A stretch of DNA of 64,000 nt from Helichrysum umbraculigerum. Lineage: Eukaryota > Streptophyta > Magnoliopsida > Asterales > Asteraceae. The first letter of the stretch is position 1. Every line of letters starts with the position of its first letter. The stretch spans positions 744,001-808,000 of the forward strand of contig CATIUR010000013.1 in NCBI GenBank assembly GCA_949592205.1, in the 5' to 3' direction. Shown here piece after piece: positions 33,151-44,780 of the stretch. The notes beneath the pieces were generated by a model, which worked only from the letters and a program-made list of their open reading frames with translations, was not told where the DNA came from and did not search any database. Both the position numbers and the translations under genes were made by a program.

Positions 33151-33933
33151 CCAGTGCTTGTTCCTCTTCTTCCTGTGCTCTACAAACTTGTGAAAGATGA
33201 TGAATAATTTGATGATGATGATGAAGAAGCTGTCGCTGCTTCTGCCGAGAGTGATCAAAGAAGAAGAGAAAGTTTGGTGGCAAATTATTGGAGTAAGTAT
33301 GTGTGTGTGAGTCTGAGGAATGGAGGGAGTATATATAAAAATGAGACAGTGTAAAATTTCAACGGAAGAGTATGGGTTTCGTACCAATTTTGTCTCCAGA
33401 TATTTTTGGAGTAGTAAACGTTTGGGTATTTAACCCGTTAATTTCGTGTACGGGTCCAATTATTTTAAATATACATTTGATATTCATAAATTTATTTTTG
33501 AAGTATTATTTCAAATTACTTTATTCGAAATTATAAAAATATAATTTTTCATTAGTTTGGTTGTCGGGTTTGTTTTGTATATTTTTGTCGTGTACGATAC
33601 GTTTTGTATAAAACGTATAAATGTTTTTGTTTTATTTTTCGTTGTTCACGTAATACTTTCAACCAGATAACTATTTAAAATAGTTTCGCGTTATTCCTAA
33701 ACTTTGTATCACCAACGATCGTATTTGTTTTTTTTGTCGGACTTATTCCGATAATTGTTCGCGTAATTATAAATAATTACGAATTTCGTAATACTTCTTG
33801 TGTTAAAAGTTTGTGGGCACGCTAGACTTATCTCACAAAATAGTTTAGTTTACTTTTTCGTAGGGAATTAGCGTAAGAAATGCACGTGATTAGTTATAAA
33901 ATAATACCGTAATTGGAGGAGTGTCACAATATC

Positions 33934-34110
33934 GCAGTCTAGCAGGGCTCTGCAATACCTTACATTTACTCGTCCATAGATTTCATATGCGGTTCAACAA
34001 GTTTGTTTATATACGCATGACCCTCGAGAGCCTCATTTTAATGCTCTGAAGCGCATTCTTCGTTATCTTCGTGGGTTGACATCTCAAATCGGATCACTTA
34101 TGGTTTACGT
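33934..34110 (+). pseudogene. pol: Decayed Ale-like Copia element, piece 3: RT/RNase H
   Basis: Continues the Copia reading directly after the solo LTR: SLAGALQYLTFTRP, then HFNALKRILRYLRGL, both conserved at the RT/RNase H border. A stop follows TFTRP. Homology fades after about 34110 and no 3' LTR was found, so the element is truncated. Confidence 0.75.
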
Positions 34111-35527
34111 TATGTCTGAATTTAGGTGATATGTAGGTGGTTGTATTGTAATCATGTTTAGAGATAGCACAACAATAAAATGTTTTGTTTGTGTGATGTG
34201 TCTCTAATTTTAATTTCTAATTTTCACCATGTGATGTTATCTAAAGTAACTAACACATTCATATTGTTGGAGTTTGAAAGTTGATTTTGTATAATCATAG
34301 AAAATAATGAGGTAACTAATTGTAGACGAATTGTGCTAACGTAAGAATTATAATAAATTTTCATGTATAATTCTGCGAATTTACGGGTCTTAATTTGTGA
34401 AACTAAGAAACTGACTAACGTCTGCTTACAAATATCTTACATGTAAAAATAAGCTCTTTTTCTAAAAAATATGTAAAAAAATTCTCACATGTATATACAT
34501 TAGCAGTTCACCACCAAAAATATGCTCTATTCATAAATTGAAAAAAGAACTTAATCCAGACGTATATATGAAGCCATATAATTACTTTTACAAACATGAT
34601 TCCGTGTATTTTATGAGGGTCCAAAATGCCACTTTATACATATTAAAAGGGGGCATTCTGAAATATAGTTTGTGAAATGTGAGGGTTTTTGGTCTCTTCT
34701 TCCCAACAAGCCCCAATTCTAAAATTCACCATTAAAATTCAGTTCTGAGCTTCATATTTTAATCTTTACTCGAATGCTAAATCATTGGCATTTTTCTCCT
34801 TGAGTGAAAGAAAACTTAAGGACCGAGGGCAATTTTATTTCTAGAATGGGGGCTTCATCCAAAATACATATAAACTTCCCCTAAAATTTGTTGGGCTATA
34901 GCCTATAGGGACCATATGCCCCCTTGCTCCATAAGAGATCCACCCTTGACTATGTATTTCTACCCCCATCAACCATTCCCTCCCGGCAAACCCCTTCACC
35001 ACCAACTTTCTGTTGCCACCTACGGTCCTTCACCGTTATCCTTTGCTTTCTCCCTGGTGAGATTTTATTTTTAGTTCTAGAATTAATTTAGTTGTCTACC
35101 AATTAAATTGTATTTTAAAATCCAAATCAATTTATTGTCACTTCAATTAGTTACAGTACCTTCTAATTGGAAAATCGCGGATGTCAACCATGTGAGCCTG
35201 TAAATTTCAAAGTCTTATATATGAGATTTATGTTACTTAAATCACAAAAAAAATCATTGATATTATGGACGTAAGTCAATGGGTGATTTCCACCAAACTA
35301 GAAATGTTAGGCATTTGAGGATGTGTTTATTAAGGGATGATTCTATCTCATCAACAAAATATGTTACCCTAAATCTCGCTATCAGTTAATCCAAATCCTC
35401 GCACAATGAGATGGTAATATTTCAAATTTAGGTTTTCCCTCGTACGTGTGAGGTTGATGCTTCATTTTCACGCCTAGTGTCATTCCTTTAATTCATTTCA
35501 AAAATTAGAATTGTCTTTTATCTATTA
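34111..35527. other. Intergenic AT-rich DNA, no gene seen
   Basis: Only short frames with frequent stops. Words such as AAGGGGGCATT (34648) and ATATGCCCCCTTG (34914) suggest an inverted pair about 270 bp apart, possibly an old TIR element, but I could not define ends or a target duplication. Confidence 0.35.
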
Positions 35528-35530
35528 CTA

Positions 35531-35559
35531 GATGAAGGACCCGCGACAACGCGGGCTTT
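35531..35559 (-). other. Helitron 3' terminal hairpin
   Basis: Stem of about seven GC-rich pairs (CCCGCG/CGCGGG with flanking bases) with a short loop, seven bases before the terminal CTAG. This is the end signal of Helitron transposition by family knowledge. Confidence 0.8.
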
Positions 35560-35651
35560 GATATTTTTTTTTTAGCAAATATTTTTTCTAATTGATTAAT
35601 CTATTTCATTTGAATATAAAATGCGAAAGATATATTTAATGTAATGTAGTA

Positions 35652-35848
35652 CTCCCTCCGTCTCAAAATTATTGTCCACCAACAAAAAGCACACAGTTTA
35701 ATAAAAGTGGGACCACAACAGTTTTTAACCACTCAAATAGAATCTGCACCCACTAAACTCTCTTCTTATTGGTTGAAATGTGAAGTGGACAATTATTTTG
35801 GGACGTCCCAAAAAGGAAAGATGGACTATAATTTTGGGACGGAGGTAG
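35652..35848. mobile_element. Stowaway-type MITE (Tc1/mariner) inside the Helitron
   Basis: 197 bp with terminal inverted repeats CTCCCTCCGTC on the left and GACGGAGGTAG on the right, flanked by TA at 35650-35651 and 35849-35850. Inner words TTATTGTCCACC and GTGGACAATTATTTTGGGAC extend the symmetry. The open frame across it is accidental. Confidence 0.9.
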
Positions 35849-37723
35849 TAATTATGAATGGATATTGTTATATTAATGTGAAGAAATAATTAATTTAATA
35901 TTTTGTGTGTTAAAAATGTTTATTATACATATTTAATATAAGAAAGTTGTCTTGACAAAGTTATATTTTTCACAATAGTACATATTTGGTTAGGCATTCA
36001 ATGACAGTGACACAAAGATTAGTAATAATAATACTATAATTGCAAAAGATAAACAAATGGGTACACTAATAAGTATCGTTATATGTATTCTTCAACGTAC
36101 ATGAAATCTTCTTAAAGCATAAAAATAAATAGCATAGCATGATGTATATATAACTCAATTTATATAACCATATGTTGACTCTCGAGAGATATGTGAGATA
36201 TGAAAGACGTATACATCTAGAAAATTACCCAAACCAAAATTGTAAAACATGTAATTAAAATTGTATTCTCTTTGTAAGTTGATTTGTTGTGTCCTTTATG
36301 GCATTGCCGTATATGTGTTTTGTTTAGTTGGCATCATCAACTTGATCATGCATTGAACAAATAACATATCACCTTAGGTCTTGAATTAGTTACCTTCATT
36401 GTCTATTTCATCAAATGGCCTATCAAATCTGTATGTACAAAGAAAAATAGGAAACATCAAATCATTGGTGATTACATGGTGCATAAAAATGTAGCTATAA
36501 TGTTAACAAAACTCACCAAATGCAATCATAGTGTTGACATTCCATTTGAGGATATCAACAAATGCAACAGGTGTTGCCTAATCCAAGAAACCATCATATT
36601 GATATGTTTTCATAGATATAATAAGTTATAAGCATGGTACAATTAATACGTTCACATGAATTTTGTTTTTTTCAAATGACAACCATACATCTCATAGATA
36701 TGAATAAGATACAGTTAATACATAAAACTTATTTAATACTATAAAGCCAAAATTAAAGTTCTTACACCATTAGTCTCTAACCTCCAACATGTGCCACGAC
36801 GGTGTAGATCCTTGTAGTACATTTTCCTTTGGAGATCTTGAATCAACATGTTTTTCTACTGAATACAAAGCATATGATTTAATAACACAAAATACATTAA
36901 TTTAATATTAGCTACCACTAATTTTGGCAATAAGAAAATGGTGTACTAACAATATTGACTATAGAAGTTCAGTTTCTCATGATCCCAGTCATCGATTATA
37001 TACACATCAAAGTTTCTGCATATTTGTCAATGATAAAAAATGTTGGGCACATACAGTCACTAATATTACATGAGTTGTTAACCTAATATAAATCATATAA
37101 AAAAAATTAGTTTAGATTATAGGTTGAAGTCAAAACGCAGAAAACACACGCAAACATATACAAATTTTGGGTTTTAGATGATCAAATAAAATTGTTTAAG
37201 AACGAATTAGAAAGCAAATCACAGTAGCATCTACAGAAAATTGAAGAAAAACATGAAGACCTAATGTAGAGATGATTACCGGAGTTTCTTGTATGCTTAT
37301 TACCTTTTGAAGATACGGGAAGTTTAGAGCTGCCACATTCGTTTAGGGTTTTGATATGGATGATTTTTTAATACAAAAATAATTTAAATAATGGAGAGGT
37401 TTTCCCGTGAGATTTTATGGTATTTTACTTGACAAATTTAACTTAATTTTTTAATTTTAATATTAATAATATTGGATGGAATGTATATCCCGGACAAAAA
37501 TTTTTGGATGCTCCGTAAAAAAAAAAAATAATATGTATTTTAATTGAATTTATTTTTTTAAATATAAATATAAATATAAATAGATTTAAAAGTTTACAAA
37601 TAATCATTAGGGGTGTTAAGTGTAATTAATTAAAACTAATCTAAACCGTTGATCTCTAATTAGGAACCCTAATCAAGGGTCAAAATTCCTTAATGGTATC
37701 CTCTTTTAATTATATATAAAAGA

Positions 37724-37876
37724 TTACCAATGTAAAGGTATTATTGTATTTCCTACTGTTATCATCTTTGTGTAAGAATGAGAATAAATTTTTAGTATGC
37801 TGGGTGGGAGCTTACTTAGAATTCAATCCAGGAAGCCTATCTATTAAATTTACTCCTTTAAAAGTAACTTCATTAA
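37724..37876 (+). other. Short host spacer, probably intron
   Basis: AT-rich sequence between the Helitron and the B3-like frame. A TAA at 37874-37876 closes the downstream frame on its left; ATAG at 37881-37884 is a possible splice acceptor. Confidence 0.4.
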
Positions 37877-38167
37877 TTTCATAGTCTGGATTTGTTAAAT
37901 ACGAAAGTGTCCACTTACCAAGGGGTATACAATGTGAATATAAGTAACGGGTCATCCGGCGGTGCACGTTTGTTGAAGGGAAACGGATGGCAGGATCTTA
38001 TTGTAGAAAGCTTTGGTAATCATTTGACGTTTTTGCATCTCATGAAGCGTGAAGGGGAATCTTTGTATGTAACTGGGTATGATACTCGTGGAATAGAGAT
38101 TTTTGATGAAGGTAGCCCAAACAAACGTTATATGTTTGTCATGAGTGACTTACCAGAGAAAAAACAA
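37877..38167 (+). CDS. B3-domain (REM-type) gene, exon fragment
   Basis: Open frame without a start codon, so an internal exon. The residues fit the C-terminal half of a plant B3 DNA-binding domain: VYNVNISNGSSGGARLLKGN, then GW, a hydrophobic stretch, and GYDTRGIEIFDEGSPNKRY, where B3 proteins have GW..F...L..G..L.F and F.V.IFD. The exon ends AAACAA followed by GTAAG at 38168-38172, a canonical donor. The N-terminal B3 half is not found upstream, where the Helitron lies. REM assignment rests on pattern recognition alone. Confidence 0.55.
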
Positions 38168-38259
38168 GTAAGTTTTCTACACTTTTTATAATACAAGCAT
38201 CGAAACTTTATTGATTGATTGATTGGTAATAGGTAGCACATCGTTTTCATACACAATGA
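38168..38259 (+). other. Start of intron interrupted by the Tekay element
   Basis: Begins with GTAAG and runs to the AATGA target duplication at 38255-38259. The intron would continue at 60995 after the 22.7-kb insertion and end at 61083. Confidence 0.5.
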
Positions 38260-39366
38260 TGTAACACCCCCAAATTTACTGTTGGCGGAAGCATACTTTG
38301 AGGTGCTACTAATTAATAATCACAGCACATAAGATAATAATGAACAACATCTACATGCGTCGTTTTGATAAAATACATTAATGTCATAAAAGATACATAT
38401 TGTTTACAAAAGCTTTGAGTTCACATGAGTTCCTTGAGAGATTCTAACACATATCTAATTTATACAAAATATAGAAATGCAGTGAAATCTCTTGATGATA
38501 TATGTTTGCATGTGACTCGAGCTAAGTTATCCTGAGTGGGCAGTCCTACTACTGCTGATCACCTGAGAATATATGTAAAAATTGGTCAGCTAAAAGCTGG
38601 TGAGCTCACAGGTTTAATTGATACAAATTAATGTATGTTACGCAAGATTTAAGTATAACGATTTGCAATCAAGCAAATAAATAATGTATAAACCACTGCC
38701 ATGAGCACATAGTCTGAGCTTAACTGTGGTGTCAGGATCCGCATTCAAGGACCGAATCGAGGGTGCCTCCCTGAGAGTGCCTAATCAACACTCTAATGAA
38801 CAAATGCTAATGCGTCCGTTTGACCATTTGGGGCTTCCAACCCGGACGAGGATTGTCAATCCTATATGGTACCATACACTAACATTCACGCTACAAACCG
38901 TATTACCAAACTATGTTGTGGAGGGCTTTAAGTGATTAGATAAACAAACTCATGCAGTACAAAGTAATGATTTTATACTTGCGTAGTATAAAAACAAATT
39001 GAGCATGTATTCTCACCCCAAAATAGTTCAAATAAGTAAAAGTGGGGCTATGAGACTCACCTGAGTCTGATGTGTGGCTGTGATGTGAGAGCTAGCAGTT
39101 AAAAGTAAGATTGTCGCCCAGATGGATGTCCTTTAACGTCCTAAATGAAAAGGATATTGACATAAGTGTTTGACTACTTGTCAAGTCGTGTTGACAATTC
39201 GATTGTTTTGTAAGATTATTGATTATCCAAGTTTTATATGATTTGTTGGTGATAACTGTGTTTGAAAAATAAATATTATTTTTCGAGTTATGTTTATTGT
39301 TTGAACACTTGTCGCGTGTAAGTATATATATATTTATATATACTTATTAGTTGGATATATATATTC

Positions 39367-39403
<37 letters not shown>

Positions 39404-39412
39404 GTCGATGTC

Positions 39413-39470
<58 letters not shown>

Positions 39471-39508
39471 TGTCGTTTTAGTTTCTAAGAACGTGAGTTC
39501 GTTTGTTC

Positions 39509-39575
<67 letters not shown>

Positions 39576-40924
39576 TCGTAGTCGTTCGTGCATTTATACA
39601 ATAATTATCGTTGCTTATATATTTATAAACATATATAAAATATAGTTTGTACCAATCATTTTACTCGTTCCAAAAATTATCGTTTTCGAAAACAATTATT
39701 ATTATCGTCCCAAAGTTTGTCGCGTAATCGTTAATACGTGATTAAAATTTCGAGTGTTAAATCGCGTTTGGGGTTTCGTACATGCACGACCCAGTGTATT
39801 CTAAAAGTAAACTCTATAAATTAAAATTATCTGAAAAGCTATAACCGATTAAATATGTGTCAGTATGTCACTTTAAGCAAAATCAATTTATAAATGTTAA
39901 ATTGATTATCAAAAATGCAAATTTGCTACTTCATTACTAACGTGGTTACACGTTACACTATCAAAAACATATGGCCAAGGCCTAGCTATTCGGCTAGGTT
40001 CCATTTGAGTATAGACTTTTAGTTTTTCATGTATATAATCATTATCACCAACTAAATTTTAAAGTCATCATCATAAATATAATCATAACAACTTTGAAAA
40101 TTTATATAAGGAATTGAAATAGGAAAGTTTTCTTACAACGATTTGTGGAGAGGAAGAAGAACCGGATGATGATGATGAGTTATTGATAATATTTAATAAA
40201 TATATGTGTTGTTGCTTTGCCCTGCTCGTTGCTGAGTTCAGTATGAAGAAGAAAAAGAAGCAAAAGAAAAAAAAAAGAAAGAAAGATGAATGATTGAAGG
40301 AGTGAAGGAGAGGAAATTTATATTTTAAAAGTGATACGGAGTAAAAACTGAAGCATGGGCTTGTAATAGTATCCGGTCTCACCAATAATTCAAATTTGGT
40401 GGTTATTTTTAGCCCGTTATTTTCGTGTACGGGTCCAATTGTGTGCCAATTTTCATTTAAATTTCGCAATCATATTTTGAGGTATTTCTCCAAATACTTT
40501 AATATAAAGGGGAAAAATAATACTTTTATTATTTTTGACCTTTGGGTACGTTTTGTATTTGTTTCTGTTCGCGTGCAATACGTTTTAAATAAACGTATAA
40601 TTGTTTTCGTTTCATTTTTGTTTCAACCTGTTCACTTAATATTTTCGAATAAAAATTATTCGGAAACATTTTCGAGTTCTTTTCTGAACTTTTGTATCAC
40701 CAACGTTTGTATTTGTTTTGTCGAATTCTTTTTGATATTACTTCGTATCGTTTAATTTATAATTATAGATAATTTATAAATTTTCGAATTACTTTTTGTC
40801 CAAAAGTTTTTGGGCTCGTTAGACTTATCTCACATCAAAGGTTTAGTTTATATTTGTAGTGGATTAGTGTAATAAATGCGTGAAATTAAGTATAAATATA
40901 TACCTAATTTGGAGGAGTGTCACA
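38260..40924 (-). repeat. 3' LTR of the Tekay element
   Basis: 2665 bp, near-identical to 58293-60994 apart from TA-array length and a segment of about 65 bp missing near 39510. A minus-strand TATA box (TATAAAT) is at 40316-40322; the GA-rich plus strand next to it gives a CT-rich leader in the transcript. Confidence 0.95.
39370..39571. repeat. Three (TA)n tracts in the left Tekay LTR
   Basis: TA runs at about 39370-39399, 39415-39467 and 39510-39571, separated by unique text present in the right LTR too. Confidence 0.95.
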
Positions 40925-40937
40925 TTCTCCCCCCGTT
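40925..40937 (-). other. Polypurine tract of the Tekay element
   Basis: The minus strand reads AACGGGGGGAGAA directly before the LTR start TGTGACACTCC. Confidence 0.85.
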
Positions 40938-40958
40938 AGCGAAATCTCGTCCCGAGAT

Positions 40959-41144
40959 TTAAGTCGAGTAGTGAGTCATAGCCGCGTGCTCGAAAAGATG
41001 AGGATATTTCTTTTGCATTTCTTCTTCGCGCTCCGATGTAGACTCTGGGCCGCATTTCGAATTCCATCGAACTTTGACAAGTTTGATCCGACTGCGTCGG
41101 AGTTTATGTGTTTTCCGATCAATTATTTCGATGGGTTCCTCCAC
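40959..41144 (-). pseudogene. pol: Chromodomain-like tail of Tekay pol, out of frame
   Basis: Encodes EEPIEIIDRKTHKLRRSRIK, then LVKVRW and EREEEMQKKYPHLF, the layout of the C-terminal chromodomain that targets chromoviruses to heterochromatin. It is in a different frame from the integrase and overlaps it by 22 bases; the break lies at a short T run near 41144. Before EREEE, where related tails have an aromatic Trp, this copy has STS. Confidence 0.75.
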
Positions 41145-42646
41145 AAATTGAGTTTCAAGTCAATGAAAACTTCGTCAGGGGGAATGATTAAGGTTTCATC
41201 CGAAAGACACTTTTTGAGATTATTAACGTGAAAAGTGTCGTGAATACTGCTGAGCTCTCGTGGCAGTTTGAATTTGTAAGCGACATGACAAATCCTTGCA
41301 AGGATTTCGAAAGGTCCAATGTAACGTGGGTTTAGTTTTCCTCGTTTGCCAAATCGTGCTATCCCCTTCCAGGGAGATACTTTGAGTAGGACCTTGTCTC
41401 CTACTTGAAACTCAAGAGGTTTACGGCGGTTATCAGCATAGCTCTTTTGTCTCTCTCGTGCCGTTTTCAATCGTTGAAGTACTTGAGTTATCCTGTCAGT
41501 GATTTCCTGGACAATCTCAGGTCCAGACAGCTGTCTGTCACCCAACTCTGCCCAACAGAGTGGTGATCGGCACTTGCGTCCATATAACGCCTCAAATGGT
41601 GCCATCTGTATACTCGTGTGATAACTATTGTTGTAAGAAAATTAGGCTAAAGGTAGGTGAGTATCCCAGTTACCTCCAAAGTCTATCACACATGCTCGCA
41701 ACAAGTCCTCGAGTGTTTGTATCGTTCGCTCACTTTGGCCATATGTTTGTGGATGGTAGGCAGTACTCATATCTAGTCGAGTACCAAGTGCCCGTTGGAG
41801 TGATTGCCAGAACTGAGATGTGAATCGGGTATATCTATCAGAGATAATGGATAATGGCACACCGTGCCTGGAAACAAACTCCTTTAGATAGATTCTAGTC
41901 AGCTTTTCCATCTTATATGTTTCCTTAATGGCTAAAAAATGGGCTGATTTCGTCAGTCGATCAACGATCACCCATATGGTATCTGCTCCAGATGTCGTTT
42001 TGGGTAACTTCATGATAAAGTCCATCGTTATTTGTTCCCATTTCCATGTGGGCATCTCAGGTTGTTGCAAAAGCCCAGACAGCTTTTGATATTCAGCTTT
42101 GACCTTTCAGCATGTTAGGTATTTACTAACGTATGTGGCAATATCTCGTTTCATGCCAGGCCACCAGTAGAAATCTTTCAGATCGTGGTACATTTTGTCT
42201 GCACCAGGATGTATCGAGTAGTTGGATTTATGAGCTTCATCCAATATCAGTCTGCGTAATTTGTCTACGCATGGAACCCAAATCCGGATCATGAAGTACA
42301 ACACTCTGTTGTCCTTTATTTCGAGTTGCTTTTCCATTCCCTTCAAGGATTCTTCCTTAAGATGTTCGGGAACGAAAGCTAGTTGTTGAGCGTCACGAAT
42401 TTGAGTAATGAGGTTCGAGTGGATCGTCAATCCCAAAGCTCGAACTCTGTGAGGTTTGATTCTCTCTTTACGACTCAGGGCGTCTGCTACTACATTTGCC
42501 TTGCCCGGGTGGTATTTGATTTCACAGTCGTAGTTGTTTAGTAATTTGACCCAACGTCGTTGTCTCATGTTGAGTTCCTTCTGGTCGAATATGTGTTGGA
42601 GACTCTTGTGATCAGTGAAGATCATACACTTCGTGCCGTACAGATA
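41123..42646 (-). pseudogene. pol: Tekay RNase H end and integrase
   Basis: Starts at the SIRE insertion point with RNase H text (MIFTDHKSLQHIFDQKELNM; HPGKANVVADALSRK). An H2C2 region follows (DEAHKSNYSIHPGADKMYHD ... a Cys at the frame end), then the integrase core (WEQITMDFIMKLP; IVDRLTKSAHFLAI; AYHPQTYGQSERTIQTLEDL) and C-terminal domain (FEALYGRKCRSPLCW; FQVGDKVLLKVSPWKG). Frames end at about 42107, 41642 and 41123. In the DRYTRF segment Tyr replaces the usual Gly after SDR. Confidence 0.9.
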
Positions 42647-42651
42647 GTGTC

Positions 42652-43665
42652 TGTTGAGTCACTGGAGTCGCTGGTCGCTGACCAACTCAACTATGCACTA
42701 CTCGATGAAGAAATGAATTGTGTCAAAGTTGCTGATCATTATTCACTCTACTCTCAAGGGAAATGATATGCTGAGGAAGATTAGAATTCAACTTCGTGTG
42801 TCGCTGATACTTATCAGCGAGAGTTCTACATCTTCAAATCTAATAAGGCAAAAGTCGCTGCCCGAATAATAGCTAGTCACTGAAGATCTCTATTTCAAGT
42901 CATTCTACAAGAGCATGTTAGCTCGCAGTGAGTGAGGAGAATTACTGCATCTTCAGTGACTATTCAATAAAGCCTCTCAAACTACAAGTACAAAAGTACT
43001 GTACTCATATACACATCAGCAAGAGTCTTCGTACTTGAAGAATGTTCGAATGATTACGTGGCGGCAACTGATTGGATTTAAGGTAATGAGATATTTGCGG
43101 TAACAGAATTGGGACCCGCAGTATGTCGGTTCATCAGAGATTAAGCCAATCAAGCAGCGACACGTGTCATTCCAAGACCCTATTTTATAGGAGACATATA
43201 CGGGATTCTTGTAGTATATATAGTTCAGCATATTGTACTTTAGAGGCTAGTTTTTCTGTACGTACTTATCACTTGTGTATTTAGTGAGTAGTTTGTCTAG
43301 GGTACGTAATAGTAACTCAGCGAGTGAGCAGTTAGCGTGTTTGTCCACTATTGCTCAGCTCATTTTGTAATAGGTTAGCTTGTGTGTTTGATTTGGATTA
43401 GCTTGGGCTAGTCCATTCCGCAATCAACACTTGTGAGTTTTACGATCAATAAGATTCACAATTAAGCTACTATTGCTCATCTTACTTTGATATTGTCATA
43501 TCTATTCGTTATATACTCTGTTTGTGTTCAATCGTTTAAAAACTAGCTAAATAACTTAAGTAAAATCAGAAATAGTTTTTAATTGTATTCAACCCCCCCT
43601 TCTACAATTAAACTTTACATATTGAGATTCCATATCACTTATCAATAGTGTTTACGAGACTTTCA
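42652..43665 (+). repeat. 5' LTR of the SIRE-type element
   Basis: 1014 bp, 37 bp shorter than the 3' LTR: about 15 bp near the start (one repeat of a TCGCTGACCATGTTG unit) and 22 bp near 42730. TATATATAG at 43215-43223 is the likely promoter box. Confidence 0.95.
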
Positions 43666-43667
43666 AT

Positions 43668-43680
43668 TGGTATCAGAGCC
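43668..43680 (+). other. Primer-binding site of the SIRE-type element
   Basis: TGGTATCAGAGCC, complementary to the 3' end of initiator tRNA-Met, two bases after the LTR. Confidence 0.9.
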
Positions 43681-43712
43681 AGGTTGGTTTAAATCAATTA
43701 ACCAGATCTGCA

Positions 43713-44780
43713 ATGGAATCAGTAAAGTACAACTGTGTCGACTTCGAGTATCAGAAGGGAAATGGTTCTACTACCAAACCTCCAGCGTTTGATCCCTCTA
43801 GGATTGAAACCTGGATGTCCCAAATGATGATGTTTCTTGATCTCATTGATGATCGTCTTTGCAATATCATAACCAATGGTCCCCATATTCCAACCACTAT
43901 TATTCCTGTTGTTGTAGCTACTGCTACCACTCCTGCAATACCAGAAATGGTTTTTCCTAAGAGAGAGGAACAGTGGACGGATGAGGATAGACGATTGGTT
44001 AGATTAGATAAACAAGCTAAAATCTACATTGGCATGTCACTTCCTGATGAAGTGTTTGAATCAATCAGGCTTTACAAAACTGCAAAAGATATGTGGGATA
44101 CCCTTAGGAATATATATATTGGAACTCCTGATATTATTCGCTGCAGGGAAGTAAATCTCACTCGCCAGTATGAGCTGTTCGCAATGGAACCCAACGAGTC
44201 ACTATCTTCTACTTATACCAGATATCAATCGCTGATGAACAAGATGGAGAATGCTGGTATAGGAAAGGAGCATCGATTTGTTGTTGAAAAGTTCTTGTAA
44301 TTATTGCCAAGAAAAGTTTGGGGAACCATTGCTACCTGTACGAGACAGAAAAATGATTATACAAATCTTAATCTTACTCAAGTCTATGGTATTTTGCTCA
44401 ACTGGGAGCAGTCGGAAAAGCAAGCCGATCAAAGTAAGTACATTCGTGTAACACTTGGAAGTCAAAAAGTGTCGAATGCCCTTGTAGCTGAGCTTGAAGA
44501 AATTGATCAGAGGCAGAAATCAAAAGTTTCTAAGCAAAGCTCAAAGTCGCTGATAGCTGGTAAAGAAGGTGAAGGTACTAAAGAACAGTCGGAGTATGAA
44601 TATGATGAGGGTCTAGAAAAGCTGGAAAGAGACATGGCAATGATGGTTGCAAATTTTAGAAGGAACACCAGATCAAAAAGATTCGCTGGTGCTCCATCAT
44701 CTGAAAATTTCAAATCAAAAGGTGAATGCTACAAGTGTGGTAAACCTTGTCACTTTGCAGCTGATTGTAGATCAAAGTAA
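43713..44780 (+). pseudogene. gag: SIRE-type gag
   Basis: Starts at ATG 43713, 30 bases after the primer site. The first part (PPAFDPSRIETWMSQMMMF; AKDMWDTLRNIYIGTPDII; LTRQYELFAMEPNESLSSTY) is the Copia gag core. TAA at 44298-44300 interrupts it; the same frame reopens and ends with the zinc knuckle CYKCGKPCHFAADC and a second stop at 44778-44780. The residue before the His-containing half of the knuckle is Cys where Gly is usual. The capsid would be truncated. Confidence 0.88.

Larger units (their letters stand above)
30556..33928 (-). mobile_element. Large solo LTR, Tekay-lineage Gypsy family C
   Basis: 3373 bp from TGTCACACCCTGCC to GGAGGAGTGTCACA, with target duplication ATATC at 30551-30555 and 33929-33933, inside the RT/RNase H border of the Copia remnant. 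It shares GATGTGAGAGCTAGCA and following text, a TA array, a GAT-rich block and the terminal GGAGGAGTGTCACA with the Tekay LTRs at 38260-40924 and 58293-60994, in the same orientation, but is clearly diverged. No internal region remains. Confidence 0.92.
35528..37723 (-). mobile_element. Helitron (non-autonomous), complete ends
   Basis: Read on the minus strand it begins with TCTTTTATATATAATTAAAA at 37723 and ends with a hairpin GCCCGCGTTGTCGCGGGT, a seven-base spacer and CTAG at 35528. The flanking bases are A before the start and T after the end, the Helitron A/T target. No RepHel frame is present in its 2196 bp. Short exon-like scraps (for example near 36960-37020 and 36790-36860) could be captured gene pieces, unidentified. 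Confidence 0.85.

Noticed and set aside
33008..33387. Poly-His and poly-Ile frames on the minus strand
   Set aside because: They are translations of the GAT/ATC trinucleotide repeat inside a solo LTR.
34640..34930. Possible TIR element between AAGGGGGCATT and ATGCCCCCTT
   Set aside because: The inverted words are short, their extensions do not pair, and no duplication was found.
35707..35889. 60-codon frame
   Set aside because: Lies mostly inside the Stowaway MITE.
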